A stretch of DNA of 51,975 bases from the NCBI GenBank assembly GCA_007127235.1, contig SKZT01000068.1, forward strand, positions 1 to 51,975. The letters run 5' to 3'. The stretch's first letter is position 1. Each line of letters starts with the position of its first letter. Both the position numbers and the translations under genes were made by a program. The notes under the pieces were generated by a model. It was not told the origin of the DNA. It worked only from the letters and a program-made list of their open reading frames with translations, and ran no database searches. The DNA is from Desulfobacteraceae bacterium. GTDB lineage: Bacteria; Desulfobacterota; Desulfobacteria; Desulfobacterales; SKZT01. Below are positions 9,500 through 17,705 of this stretch, in pieces.

Positions 9500-10144
9500 A
9501 TGAAAAAGTTCATTACCATATTGATTCTTTTTGCTTTCGCAGTGGCACTGAATGCGTGTGCCGGAGCGACACATCAGGAAAGCAAGGCTAGAACCGGGGT
9601 GTTGATCGGTGCAGGTGCAGGGGCTGCTACCGGACAGGCAATCGGCAGGGATACCCGGGGAACGCTTATTGGCGCTGCTCTCGGCGCCGCTATCGGAGGA
9701 CTTGCGGGCCATCAAATCGGAGGTTACATGGACCAGCAGGAACATGAGCTTAGAAACGTGGTTGCCGCAACCGACGCTGCAAGCATTCGAAGAACCCAGG
9801 ACGTGTTGACAGCCACTTTCAAATCGGATTTCTTGTTTGATTTTGATTCGGCAACTTTAAAACCAGGAGCTTATACGGAGTTGAACCGTGTTGCAAATGT
9901 TTTGGTTCAATATCCCCAAACCAGAATAAGGGTTGAAGGGCATACAGACATGGTAGGAGGCGAAGTTTACAATCAACAATTGTCTGAAAGACGCGCTGAA
10001 GCAGTTAAATCAGCACTTGTGCAGCGCGGAGTGAGCCCCTACCGTATTAATACAATAGGGTATGGAAAATCTCAGCCAATTTCTTCTGTAGATGCTTTGA
10101 ACAGAAGGGTGGAAATTGTTATCATCCCGATTGAACAAGGCTAA
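9500..10144 (+). CDS. OmpA-family lipoprotein with glycine-zipper segment
   Basis: About 214 residues. The signal peptide ends in a lipobox (LNAC), predicting a lipid-anchored cysteine. Residues about 30-75 form a glycine-zipper region (GVLIGAGAGAATGQAIG and GALGAAIGG-like repeats). The C-terminal 110 residues form an OmpA/Pal peptidoglycan-binding domain: FDFDSATLKPGA, RIRVEGHTDMVGG, YNQQLSERRAEAV. The layout resembles YiaD-type lipoproteins that tether the outer membrane to peptidoglycan. ATG 9500 (MKKFITIL) is preferred over ATG 9494 because GGGAGA lies immediately before 9494. A stable hairpin follows the stop. Confidence 0.9.
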   Translation: MKKFITILILFAFAVALNACAGATHQESKARTGVLIGAGAGAATGQAIGRDTRGTLIGAALGAAIGGLAGHQIGGYMDQQEHELRNVVAATDAASIRRTQDVLTATFKSDFLFDFDSATLKPGAYTELNRVANVLVQYPQTRIRVEGHTDMVGGEVYNQQLSERRAEAVKSALVQRGVSPYRINTIGYGKSQPISSVDALNRRVEIVIIPIEQG

Positions 10145-10152
10145 CAAGTGTT

Positions 10153-10199
10153 CAGGGTGATGAAAATGGTGACGGCCTTGCCGCAGTTTCATCGCCCTG
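10153..10199 (+). terminator. Stem-loop after the OmpA-family gene
   Basis: CAGGGTGATGAAA pairs with TTTCATCGCCCTG (13 bp, one G-U), and a small inner GGC/GCC stem lies in the loop. There is no T-run after it, so it may be a processing or mRNA-stabilising hairpin rather than a classical intrinsic terminator. Confidence 0.5.
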
Positions 10200-10260
10200 T
10201 AAATTCGCGATTGGTTTAATTTCCCCATATTCAGGAGTGATAAGGAAAAAGGAGAGGAAA

Positions 10261-10752
10261 ATGAGTGAATTTGTTTATAAAACAATAGGGATCATTCGTT
10301 CGCCTTTTAAAAAACCGGAGGGAATGCCCATCCAACCCTCGGGTGCAAATGCTGTGGTTGGCAGTGTAGAAATCCATCCGGAATATAAAGATGGGCTCAA
10401 AGACCTGGATGGATTTTCCCATATTATTTTGATTTATCATTTCCACGAGTCCAAAGGATTTTCCCTTCAAACCATCCCTTTTCTGGATGATAAGGCCAGG
10501 GGGCTTTTTGCCACACGAGCACCCAGGCGCCCCAACCCCATCGGTATTTCCGTTGTGAGGCTGAAAAAGATAACAGATAATGTTTTGGAGATAGAAAATG
10601 TGGATATTTTGGATCGTACACCGCTTCTTGACATAAAACCTTTTGTTCCTGATTTCGATGTTTACGAGAATGTGAAAACCGGATGGCTGGCAAAAGCCTC
10701 AAAAAAAGTAAGACAAAAAAAATCGGATGAACGATTTATGACAGAAACCTGA
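10261..10752 (+). CDS. trmO: TrmO family tRNA (t6A37) N6-methyltransferase
   Basis: 163 residues from ATG 10261, which follows AGGAGAGGAAA. The TrmO/YaeB/TsaA beta-barrel family methylates N6-threonylcarbamoyladenosine at position 37 of tRNA using SAM. Family signatures visible are IGIIRSPF at the N-terminus, LDGFSHIILIYHFH near residue 50, and the conserved TRAPRRPNPIGISVV near residue 85, followed by LDRTPLLDIKPF near 120. The length fits the archaeal or minimal bacterial form, which lacks the C-terminal extension of E. coli TrmO. An upstream GTG at 10237 is in frame but would place the ribosome site inside the gene. Confidence 0.88.
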   Translation: MSEFVYKTIGIIRSPFKKPEGMPIQPSGANAVVGSVEIHPEYKDGLKDLDGFSHIILIYHFHESKGFSLQTIPFLDDKARGLFATRAPRRPNPIGISVVRLKKITDNVLEIENVDILDRTPLLDIKPFVPDFDVYENVKTGWLAKASKKVRQKKSDERFMTET

Positions 10753-10758
10753 AAAACT

Positions 10759-11187
10759 CTATTTTTTTTCCGATTTGCTTTTTCCCCACCGGGGAGAATG
10801 TAATTTAAAAAAATCGGATGTATCTTTCAAGAAAAGAAAAAAGGTGGATAGTGAAAACAAGATGGCATTTGCGGCCCCATGCACGGCAAAATCTATCCTG
10901 CTTTTGAAAAAAAGCGCAGTGACAAACAGGTATAGTACAATAATCATCACGCTGCAGACAATGCTAAGAACTCTTGCCCAGTTTCGAACCCTGATGGTGA
11001 AAAAACATACCACAAGAGCGATAATGGACTGTTGAAGCCACAGCTCTTTTCCGAATTCAACTCCGAATGCCTCGAAAAATATATAAATAAATAAAAAGTG
11101 GCTTGCCCAAGCCAACAATAAAAATACAATCCCCTTTTTAGCTGAAGATGGAAACGTATTGAAGGGAGGGGGTGCTTTTTTTTCCAT
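10759..11187 (-). CDS. Small integral membrane protein of unknown function
   Basis: 142 residues from ATG 11187 (MEKKAPPPFNTF), preceded by AAGGA at about 10 nt; the frame is open to 11241. Four hydrophobic segments are visible: IVFLLLAWASHFLFIYIFF, a segment around SIIALVVCFF, VLSIVCSVMIIVLYLFVTAL, and ANAILFSLSTFFLFL. The C-terminus is very basic (SPRWGKSKSEKK) and probably cytoplasmic. I do not recognise the family. It converges on trmO with only a few bases between stops. Confidence 0.6.
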   Translation of the reverse strand: MEKKAPPPFNTFPSSAKKGIVFLLLAWASHFLFIYIFFEAFGVEFGKELWLQQSIIALVVCFFTIRVRNWARVLSIVCSVMIIVLYLFVTALFFKSRIDFAVHGAANAILFSLSTFFLFLKDTSDFFKLHSPRWGKSKSEKK

Positions 11188-11281
11188 AAAAATCAATCCT
11201 TTTCTGTCCGAAAAAATCAACCTGCTGCTCAAATCAAACAAAAATTCCTAAAAAGTAATGGCAACACCGCATTATTTATTA

Positions 11282-11932
11282 TTAAGGAGAGACTATAATT
11301 TTTTGTCCCGGCCGTATCACGGCATCTTTGGACATGTTGTTCAATTCTAAAAGTCTGTCGACAGAAATGCCATAATTGATGCCGATGCGATAGAGTGTTT
11401 CTCCTTTTTGGACCTCATGGTATTTTGCCGTATCGATTTTTTTTGCGGGAGCTGTTCGGGGGGCAACACGGGGTGATGCCGGTTTTGATTCAGCCGAAGA
11501 TAGTCTTTTGTTGATTTTTTCCAACTCATTGCTGAATTGGCTTGTTTTATGATGCAAAAAGGCTTCCAGCTGTTCCATTCTATTTTGAAGAGGTCCTGTA
11601 TTTATCTCATGGGTCGGTTGCATGGATAAGTTTTGAGAGTTTGTTTCAATAAGAAAAATCCGATTTTCAAGCATATCCATGCGTTCTGCCATATGATCCA
11701 ACCTGGCATGCAGTACATTGTCATCGGATTTGGGCCAAAAAACAATTATTATCAGAACCAATATAACGAAGGCTGTTCCCGCCCAGACAAAAGGACTGCC
11801 AAGGATATCCCCAAAAAGACCCATCCTACTGTTTTTTTGCCATCCGGAAAAAGCGTTTTCCTTATACAATTCATCTGTTGAATCCGTATCAACATTTTGA
11901 GTTTTATCTGAATTATCTGACACCATATTCAT
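11282..11932 (-). CDS. Membrane-anchored LysM domain protein
   Basis: 216 residues. A single transmembrane segment (WAGTAFVILVLIIIVFW) lies near residues 50-67, followed by a coiled-coil-like region (HMAERMDMLENRIFLIE and onward) and a Pro/Ala-rich linker (PRVAPRTAPAKK). The last 50 residues form a LysM peptidoglycan-binding domain (YHEVQKGETLYRIGINYGI, ending RPGQKIIV). The topology suggests an inner-membrane protein reaching into the periplasmic murein. The function beyond binding is not evident, and neighbouring genes give no clue. Confidence 0.8.
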   Translation of the reverse strand: MNMVSDNSDKTQNVDTDSTDELYKENAFSGWQKNSRMGLFGDILGSPFVWAGTAFVILVLIIIVFWPKSDDNVLHARLDHMAERMDMLENRIFLIETNSQNLSMQPTHEINTGPLQNRMEQLEAFLHHKTSQFSNELEKINKRLSSAESKPASPRVAPRTAPAKKIDTAKYHEVQKGETLYRIGINYGISVDRLLELNNMSKDAVIRPGQKIIVSP

Positions 11933-12199
11933 TTCTCCGTGCTGAATATTTTCCCATTAAAAAAGATTTTTCGCCAATCAACGGGAGGTGACCTTCCTGG
12001 TATCCTCCAATTTTTAATTCCGTAGCATAAAACAAACCATTACCGAACATCAAGACTTTTCAGGGGATGCTGTACAAAAAATCCGCAAACAACTGTCAAT
12101 AAATATAGCCGTCTTTTGTTTTTACATATACAAAAACCTCCAGAAGTGGTAGAAAGTCCATTTTCTTGAAATCGTATCAGAAATTCAATGAGGTTGTTT

Positions 12200-12454
12200 A
12201 TGTCGATTCATTCTCATGATTTTGTGGAACATTACCAGGGTCTTGTGGGGTTTGGTCTTAGCCGTGAAACCGATGAAAGTACGGTGATCTATTATTTGCA
12301 GAAATTTTCCGATGACGAGCTGATGAAAAACCTCATCAAACGGCTTGATGATGATGAATTGGAAGAGATTTTTGAATTTATATCGCGGTTTTTGAAAAAA
12401 TATTTGAGTGAGGAAGAGTACCACCGCCTGTTTTTAAAGGAAAACAATCCTTAA
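12200..12454 (+). CDS. Conserved small acidic protein
   Basis: 84 residues starting MSIHSHDFVEHYQGL. ATG 12200 is preferred over ATG 12188 because TGAGG is positioned 6-7 nt before it. The protein is acidic, with helix-rich segments (DDELMKNLIKRLDDDELEEIF), no membrane segment and no signal peptide, so it is probably cytoplasmic. I recall similar short uncharacterised proteins in sulfate reducers but cannot assign a role. It lies 13 bp upstream of the M29 aminopeptidase and is probably cotranscribed. Confidence 0.7.
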   Translation: MSIHSHDFVEHYQGLVGFGLSRETDESTVIYYLQKFSDDELMKNLIKRLDDDELEEIFEFISRFLKKYLSEEEYHRLFLKENNP

Positions 12455-12467
12455 GGATAGAAATGAT

Positions 12468-13667
12468 ATGCTAAATGAATTTCAAATGGGAAGATACGCA
12501 GATGTGCTTTTATGGGGGTTGAAAAAGGCCAGGGCCGCCAGGTTTGAAAAAAATGACGTGATACTTATTAAGTATCATCACCCTGCGATTGCTCTTGCAG
12601 AGGTGATCTTTTGCCGCATTATGGAAATGGGTATGTATCCGGTGCAGCGAGTGGTTTCCACGCCCCGGATGGAAAAGGTTTTTTTTCGGCTTGCTGATGA
12701 TCAGCTACTGACATTTCAGGTTCCGGGGGAGTCAGAATTATTATCCCGATTAAATGGAAGTATTTTTCTTAACGCTCCTGAATCGATTACCCATTTAACG
12801 GGTGTCGATGCCGGAAAAATCGGCAAATCCATGGCCGCTCAAAAACCTCTAAAAGATATCAAAACCCGGAGGGAATCCTTGGGACTATTTGCCTGGACTC
12901 TTTGTTTATATCCGACCAAAGCCTTGGCCGATGCTGCCGGTATTGATTTGAAAACTTATTTCGATCAGGTGAAAAAGGCCTGCTTTCTGGATGAAACCGA
13001 ACCGGTTTCCAAATGGGAGGAATTATATTCCAATGCCGGTCAAATAAAGGTCTGGCTCAAAAGTCTCGATTTAAAATGCATCAAGGTTGAATCCAAAAAA
13101 ATTGACATGGAAATTGGTTTGGGTGACCATAGAAAATGGATTGGTATTTCAGGTCGCAACATTCCCAGTTTTGAGATTTTTACATCACCCGACTGGAGAG
13201 CGACTCATGGTGTTTATTTTGCAGACCAGCCCTCCTACCGGAATGGTAATTATGTGAAAAACGTTCGATTGGAATTTAACAGAGGAAAATTGGTTGAAGT
13301 GAGTGCCGAAGAAGGTGAGGTGTTTTTGAAAAAACAGTTGAAACTTGATGAAGGGGCAGGGAGGGTGGGAGAGTTTTCCCTGACAGACAGGCGATTTTCA
13401 AAAATCGATCGGTTCATGGCCAATACGCTTTATGATGAAAACTTCGGCGGTGATTACGGCAATTGCCATCTGGCCATGGGCAGTTCTTATGAAAATACTT
13501 TTTCAAAAGATCGCAATATGTTAACCCCTGAATACAAAACTCACCTGGGTTTTAACGATTCTGCGCTTCACTGGGACTTTGTGAACACAGAACCTAAAAG
13601 AGTGGTGGGTGTGTTAAAATCAGGAAAAAATACAACCATTTATGAAAATGGAGAATTCACTTATTAA
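12468..13667 (+). CDS. M29 family aminopeptidase (thermophilic metalloprotease family)
   Basis: 399 residues, the normal length of the AmpS/AmpT (M29) family, which releases N-terminal amino acids using two divalent metals. The C-terminal metal-binding region has the expected residues: Glu in FEIFTSPDW near 240, Glu in VGEFSLTDRRFS near 300, TLYDENFGGDYGNCHLAMGS near 325-345, and ALHWDFVN near 375. Cytoplasmic; no signal peptide. It follows the small acidic protein in the same direction, and converges with the DUF2062 gene 3 bp beyond its stop. Confidence 0.9.
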   Translation: MLNEFQMGRYADVLLWGLKKARAARFEKNDVILIKYHHPAIALAEVIFCRIMEMGMYPVQRVVSTPRMEKVFFRLADDQLLTFQVPGESELLSRLNGSIFLNAPESITHLTGVDAGKIGKSMAAQKPLKDIKTRRESLGLFAWTLCLYPTKALADAAGIDLKTYFDQVKKACFLDETEPVSKWEELYSNAGQIKVWLKSLDLKCIKVESKKIDMEIGLGDHRKWIGISGRNIPSFEIFTSPDWRATHGVYFADQPSYRNGNYVKNVRLEFNRGKLVEVSAEEGEVFLKKQLKLDEGAGRVGEFSLTDRRFSKIDRFMANTLYDENFGGDYGNCHLAMGSSYENTFSKDRNMLTPEYKTHLGFNDSALHWDFVNTEPKRVVGVLKSGKNTTIYENGEFTY

Positions 13668-13670
13668 CGG

Positions 13671-14474
13671 CTATATTTTCCCCTGACGGCCATCATCACA
13701 GGGCTCCATCATTTCATCCGATCTTGCATGTTCAGCCGTGGCAGTTGATTGGCATACAGGAAGTTCTTTTACGAGTGCCATGGGCGTGCCGCAGCATTCA
13801 GGAGCAGAGTCTTTTGAGCCATCTGTTTGCTTAATTTGATTACATTTTGGGCACTCGTATTTTTGTTGTGTTTTATTTTTATCCATTTGTATTCCCCTTT
13901 CCCTGTTAAGCCGTTTTTGTTTCCGTCTTTCTTTTCTTAACGCTTTTTTTATTCTATGTTTTAATCTCTGTTGAGTCAATTTCTTTTTCAAATCGGCTTG
14001 ATATCTGCTGATGATTGTATAGGCAATATAGCCGCCGATACAAGATAGTGGCAACCCGATAATTATACCACCGATGGTCATGGCAGCGAAAATTTCGGGT
14101 GTTTTATTGAGCATGTCAATAAAAACAGATGAGGTTACTTCTTCGCTGGTTGGTTCATAAGATTTTCGAAGTCCCAGGACCTTGGCCCCGAGCATATAGG
14201 TAATGCTGTAGATTACCGGGGCTGTAAGCGGATTGGTTATCCAGACAGCCAAAGCAGCAGAGATTTTGTTCCATTTGAAAAGGGTTGCTAAAAAGATTGC
14301 AATAACCATATGAAAGCCTAAAGCGGGGGTCATTCCCACAAACAAGCCCAATGCAAAACCCAAGGCTATTTGCTTGGGTTCACCCCGGATTTTTAGAAAC
14401 CGTTCATAGACTTTTTTAAAAAAGTCGTAAGTATTTGACTTCGGAGAAACTTTAGACGCGTTTTTGTTTTTCAT
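13671..14474 (-). CDS. DUF2062 membrane protein fused in frame to a small zinc-ribbon protein
   Basis: 267 codons. Residues about 25-160 are a DUF2062 domain: IRGEPKQIALGFALGLFVG, ALAVWITNPLTAPVIYS, and two further membrane segments (EIFAAMTIGGIIIGL onward). A basic helix (RLKHRIKKALRKERRKQKR) follows. From Met197 (ATG at 13886) the sequence changes to a short zinc-ribbon type protein: YECPKC, ECCGTPM, and EPCDDGR at the end. The internal ATG is preceded by AAAGGGGAA at ideal spacing, so the last 71 residues may also be made separately. I believe the second part normally exists as a free-standing protein in sulfate reducers (from memory). Functions of both parts are unknown. Confidence 0.75.
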   Translation of the reverse strand: MKNKNASKVSPKSNTYDFFKKVYERFLKIRGEPKQIALGFALGLFVGMTPALGFHMVIAIFLATLFKWNKISAALAVWITNPLTAPVIYSITYMLGAKVLGLRKSYEPTSEEVTSSVFIDMLNKTPEIFAAMTIGGIIIGLPLSCIGGYIAYTIISRYQADLKKKLTQQRLKHRIKKALRKERRKQKRLNRERGIQMDKNKTQQKYECPKCNQIKQTDGSKDSAPECCGTPMALVKELPVCQSTATAEHARSDEMMEPCDDGRQGKI

Positions 14475-15298
14475 GAATATAAATTATACTATTCTTGAGT
14501 TTTCGGATTTTTTGTTGACATTCTTGAATTAGTGTTACTCTTTTGAGGGTCTCGCTTATGTGCAATAATCCAGGATAATGACCGTTTTCATTAGCCCTGA
14601 AAGGGCGTCACATACTCAGCCCAAGGGCAGCGCCCTGGGTTTAAAAACCAGTTTCTAAGCCCTGTAAGGGCGCGACATAATCTGTCTCGGCATATCGAAT
14701 CTGATTATATGTCGTGTCCTTGCAGGGATTCATAAAATATGCCAAAACCCAGGGCGCTGCTTTAGGCTGAGTATGTTTTGCGCCTTCAGCGCCCATAAAG
14801 CCTCTTTAAACCTCAGCCGAACAACGATCCACAGAAATACCAAAAAGTAAAGAAAAATTTTCCGAAAAACCAAGTAATATTGTTTTCATAAATGAAAATT
14901 GATTTTAAAAAAAATAAAGAGAAATTTGACTCAATGTTCAAGTTTTATAAAAAAGGTGCGGTAAAGAATCAATACTTTTTGGGAAAAGGGCATCCATTAT
15001 TTAAACCATATTCAAGATCGGTTGAGAAAAAGGAAAAATTTCTCAAAATACATCTGACCAACCCCGGAAACTGTTCCTTTAGGAAAAAAGATTATGATAC
15101 CAACTCCAGAAAAGTCCGAATACTTCCAAATAAAGCTTCCATCTTGCCTGATTTTTGTTTAATATTTTTTGCTTGAATCAGATTTCAAGCAGTGTTTGCA
15201 GGTTGCTAAATTTGCCGTCATGCAAAAAAAAAAATTTTGCAATCTCGGTGAAATAGTTATGATCCAAATGATGACCCATAATGACAAGGAGATAGCTG
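14475..15298. other. 824-bp intergenic region
   Basis: AT-rich gap between the DUF2062 gene and the DUF3617 gene. It contains the palindromic element at 14590-14805, described separately, and a 94-codon lysine-rich frame (14892-15176) that I do not accept as a gene. Runs of A and T near 14870-14930 and 15220-15240 are compositional. An AGGAG before ATG 15299 belongs to the next gene. No RNA gene is recognisable. Confidence 0.6.
14590..14805. repeat. Large imperfect palindromic element built of GCCCTGAAAGGGC-type units
   Basis: The left arm contains AGCCCTGAAAGGGCG, then CATACTCAGCCCAAGGGCAG, GCGCCCTGGGTTT, and CCCTGTAAGGGCGCGACAT. The right arm, reverse-complemented, gives GGGCGCTGAAGGCGC, CATACTCAGCCTAAAGCAG, GCGCCCTGGGTTTT and CCCTGCAAGGACACGACAT in the same order. 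The two arms of about 95 nt face each other around 14690-14700. Each arm contains its own short palindromes. No open frame lies inside, so this is a MITE- or REP-like structure; a single copy was seen here. Confidence 0.75.
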
Positions 15299-15721
15299 AT
15301 GCGTCGATTAAACCGTTTAATGGCTTTAACGTTGATTTTTATTTTTCCAATGGCTTTTTTGGCTTTCGCCCAGCCGGATATACGAGAAGGGATGTGGGAA
15401 ATTACCACTCAGCTCGAGATGCCCGGGATGCCAATGCAAATGCCGGCGGTAACTTATACCCAGTGCATTACCAAGGATGATTTGATCCCCCAAGACCCCC
15501 GGCCTGACCAGGAATGCGAGACGGTAGATTACAAGATAGACGGAAACACGATAACTTACAAAATAGAATGTTCTTCACAGGGTACACAGATAAGGGGACA
15601 GGGGGATGCGACCTATCATGGTGATACCATGTCCGGATCAATGAAAATGACCATTTCAGGGCAGGAGCGCATGGAAATGAGCTATGAATACTCAGGTCGT
15701 TGGATAGGAGAGTGTCAATAA
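15299..15721 (+). CDS. DUF3617 family exported protein
   Basis: 140 residues. A signal peptide (ALTLIFIFPMAFLAFAQ) is cleaved after about residue 25, predicting a periplasmic protein. The mature part has the DUF3617 pattern: GMWEITTQLEMPGMP, a Cys in VTYTQCITKDDL, a second Cys after DPRPDQE, DGNTITYKIEC, and a terminal Cys (WIGECQ). The even number of cysteines suggests disulfides. AAGGAG precedes ATG 15299 by about 10 nt. The function of the family is unknown. Confidence 0.8.
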   Translation: MRRLNRLMALTLIFIFPMAFLAFAQPDIREGMWEITTQLEMPGMPMQMPAVTYTQCITKDDLIPQDPRPDQECETVDYKIDGNTITYKIECSSQGTQIRGQGDATYHGDTMSGSMKMTISGQERMEMSYEYSGRWIGECQ

Positions 15722-15787
15722 TCGGACTTTTGTACTATTGCCTGATCTGATTTCCCCGGCTATGAAGAGGAGAAGGAGAAGCTGTAA

Positions 15788-16369
15788 ATGATTTCACGAA
15801 TTGATCATGTATCTATCGCTGTCAAAGACATTAATCAGGGACTTCATTTTTTTCAGGATGTTCTTGGCGCTATTCAGGGAGTTGGGGAAAGCGACCCTGA
15901 AATGAAGTATAATTGGAGAATTTTTTCCTTAGGCGACCTCTCCCGCCTGGAATTTTTGTATCCGACAGGCCCGGGAAGCTTTTTGGATAATTTTTTTAAA
16001 AAATATCCATCCGGAGGGGTTCATCATATAACGTTGCAGACCCCGGATATTCAAAATACCGTTAAAACCCTCGATGAATATAATATTCCTTATTTCGGCT
16101 ACCGGGATATGGGAGATTCCTGGAAAGAGGTCTTTATACACCCCAAAAATGCTTTTGGGGTGTTGATCCAAATTGCCCAGTTTAATCCGGACGACTATCT
16201 TCATAAGTCAGTGAAGTTAAGGCCCGGAAAAAAATGGGAAGTAACAAAAAAAGAAGATGGCACATTTCTTTCCATTTCTCATCCTGGTGGCGGCAAAGCT
16301 GTTATTGAACTAGACCGTTCACAGATAAGATCATTGATAAAGGATCTGGAAGCTTTGCTTGAGGATTAA
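15788..16369 (+). CDS. VOC-superfamily protein (methylmalonyl-CoA epimerase / glyoxalase-like)
   Basis: 193 residues, longer than the usual 130-150 because of a C-terminal tail after residue 140. The two beta-alpha-beta-beta-beta modules are visible: IDHVSIAV with the first His at residue 6, LEFLYPTGPGSFLDNF with a Glu, GGVHHITLQTPDI with the second-module His, and GVLIQIAQF where the fourth ligand would lie. In methylmalonyl-CoA epimerase the four metal ligands are His, Gln, His, Glu; here the second looks like Glu and the fourth like Gln. That makes metal binding plausible but the reaction uncertain. A ribosome site (GGAGAAGG) precedes ATG 15788. No methylmalonyl-CoA mutase gene is nearby. 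Confidence 0.75.
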   Translation: MISRIDHVSIAVKDINQGLHFFQDVLGAIQGVGESDPEMKYNWRIFSLGDLSRLEFLYPTGPGSFLDNFFKKYPSGGVHHITLQTPDIQNTVKTLDEYNIPYFGYRDMGDSWKEVFIHPKNAFGVLIQIAQFNPDDYLHKSVKLRPGKKWEVTKKEDGTFLSISHPGGGKAVIELDRSQIRSLIKDLEALLED

Positions 16370-16381
16370 AATTTTTAATTT

Positions 16382-17389
16382 CTATTTATTGTAGTATTGG
16401 ATATACCATTCAACAAATTTTTGAATTCCTGCTTTTATTGGGGTGTTGGGCTTGAAGCCGATATCCGATACAAGGTCTTCAATATCGGCGAATGTTGACG
16501 GGACATCTCCCGGCTGCATCGGCAAAAATTCTTTTTTTGCTTTTTTCCCCAATACATTTTCAATGGTCTCGATAAATTCCATGAGGGCGACGGGGTTATT
16601 GTTGCCGATGTTGTACAAGCGATATGCAACTTTGCTGGTTCCCGGATCAGGTTTGTCGGAATTCCAGTGAGGATTTCCTGAAGGAATCCGATCCATGATA
16701 TTAACGATACCTTCAACAATGTCATCGATATAGGTAAAATCACGCTCCAGATTTCCATGGTTGAAAACTTTTATGGGCTTGTCAGCCAAAATGGCCCGTG
16801 TAAAAAGAAACAGAGCCATGTCGGGTCTGCCCCATGGCCCATAGACAGTGAAAAATCTTAACCCGGTTGTTGGCAAACGGTATAGGTAGCTGTAGGTGTG
16901 AGCCATGAGTTCATTTGCTTTTTTGGTTGCCGCATATAGACTCACCGGATGGTCCACATTGTGATGTACCGAAAAGGGCATCAACGTATTTAAGCCGTAA
17001 ACGGAACTGCTGGAGGCAAAGATCAGGTGGGGAACATTGAAATGGCGGCACCCTTCAAGAATATTTGTAAAACCCGAAATATTGGCATCAATATAAGCAT
17101 GGGGATTTTCGAGACTGTAACGTACTCCAGCCTGTGCAGCCAGATTAACCACCCTGTCGAAAGAATCTGAATTGAAAACAGATTCCATGGCATTACGATC
17201 CGCGATGTCGAGTTGTTTGAACTTAAAGTTTTTGTAAGACTGAAGAATTGAAAGGCGGGATTTTTTTAGATTAACGTCGTAATAGGTATTCAAATTGTCA
17301 ATTCCCATCACGCTTTTTCCGCTTTCAAGAAGATGTTTACATAAATGAAAACCAATAAATCCCGCAGCCCCTGTAATCAGAATTTTCAT
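16382..17389 (-). CDS. NAD-dependent nucleotide-sugar epimerase (UDP-glucuronate 4-epimerase type)
   Basis: 335 residues, extended SDR fold. The NAD-binding motif [10 protein letters not shown] is at residues 7-16, ASSSSVYG near 125 gives the catalytic Ser/Thr region, and [11 protein letters not shown] near 150 holds the YxxxK pair. The following [19 protein letters not shown] matches UDP-glucuronate 4-epimerases (CapI/LspL group) closely, so interconversion of UDP-glucuronate and UDP-galacturonate for surface polysaccharide is the best guess. It is third in a minus-strand run after murJ and ftsB, with a 20-bp gap to ftsB. Confidence 0.88.
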   Translation of the reverse strand: MKILITGAAGFIGFHLCKHLLESGKSVMGIDNLNTYYDVNLKKSRLSILQSYKNFKFKQLDIADRNAMESVFNSDSFDRVVNLAAQAGVRYSLENPHAYIDANISGFTNILEGCRHFNVPHLIFASSSSVYGLNTLMPFSVHHNVDHPVSLYAATKKANELMAHTYSYLYRLPTTGLRFFTVYGPWGRPDMALFLFTRAILADKPIKVFNHGNLERDFTYIDDIVEGIVNIMDRIPSGNPHWNSDKPDPGTSKVAYRLYNIGNNNPVALMEFIETIENVLGKKAKKEFLPMQPGDVPSTFADIEDLVSDIGFKPNTPIKAGIQKFVEWYIQYYNK

Positions 17390-17409
17390 TTAAATACCTC
17401 AGTATTTTC

Positions 17410-17703
17410 TCATTTTAATGGTGATGTTCTGCTCTGAAAAATAAACTCCTCTTTTGAAACAAAACCGAGATCTTTCCGGGCCACACTTCCAACGTAGCTC
17501 AAATCATTTTTCAACCGCTCAATTTCATGTAAAAGCAATTGATTTTCATGGGCTATTTTTTCATTTTTTTCCACAATATTTGCTAGCTCTTCTTTGAGCC
17601 CGTAAAGATCAGTCAATCCTTTTTCGCCAACAATGGCCATCAGCAAAATCGTAAGTAAAATAACACAGACTCCGGACAAGAGTATTTTTTCTTTTGAACT
17701 CAC
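17410..17703 (-). CDS. FtsB/DivIC family septum initiation protein
   Basis: 97 residues with the FtsB layout: a short cytoplasmic start (MSSKEK), one membrane segment (ILLSGVCVILLTILLMAIV), then a periplasmic coiled coil (LKEELANIVEKNEKIAHENQ) and the conserved end of the family around SVARKDLGFVSKEEFIF. FtsB forms a divisome subcomplex with FtsL and FtsQ. It begins 2 bp after the murJ stop and is surely cotranscribed with it, a cell-envelope grouping. Confidence 0.85.
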   Translation of the reverse strand: MSSKEKILLSGVCVILLTILLMAIVGEKGLTDLYGLKEELANIVEKNEKIAHENQLLLHEIERLKNDLSYVGSVARKDLGFVSKEEFIFQSRTSPLK

Positions 17704-17705
17704 TT

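Noticed and set aside
14892-15176. 94-codon lysine-rich frame in the intergenic gap
   Set aside because: No ribosome site, AT-driven composition, no recognisable motif; it probably arises by chance.
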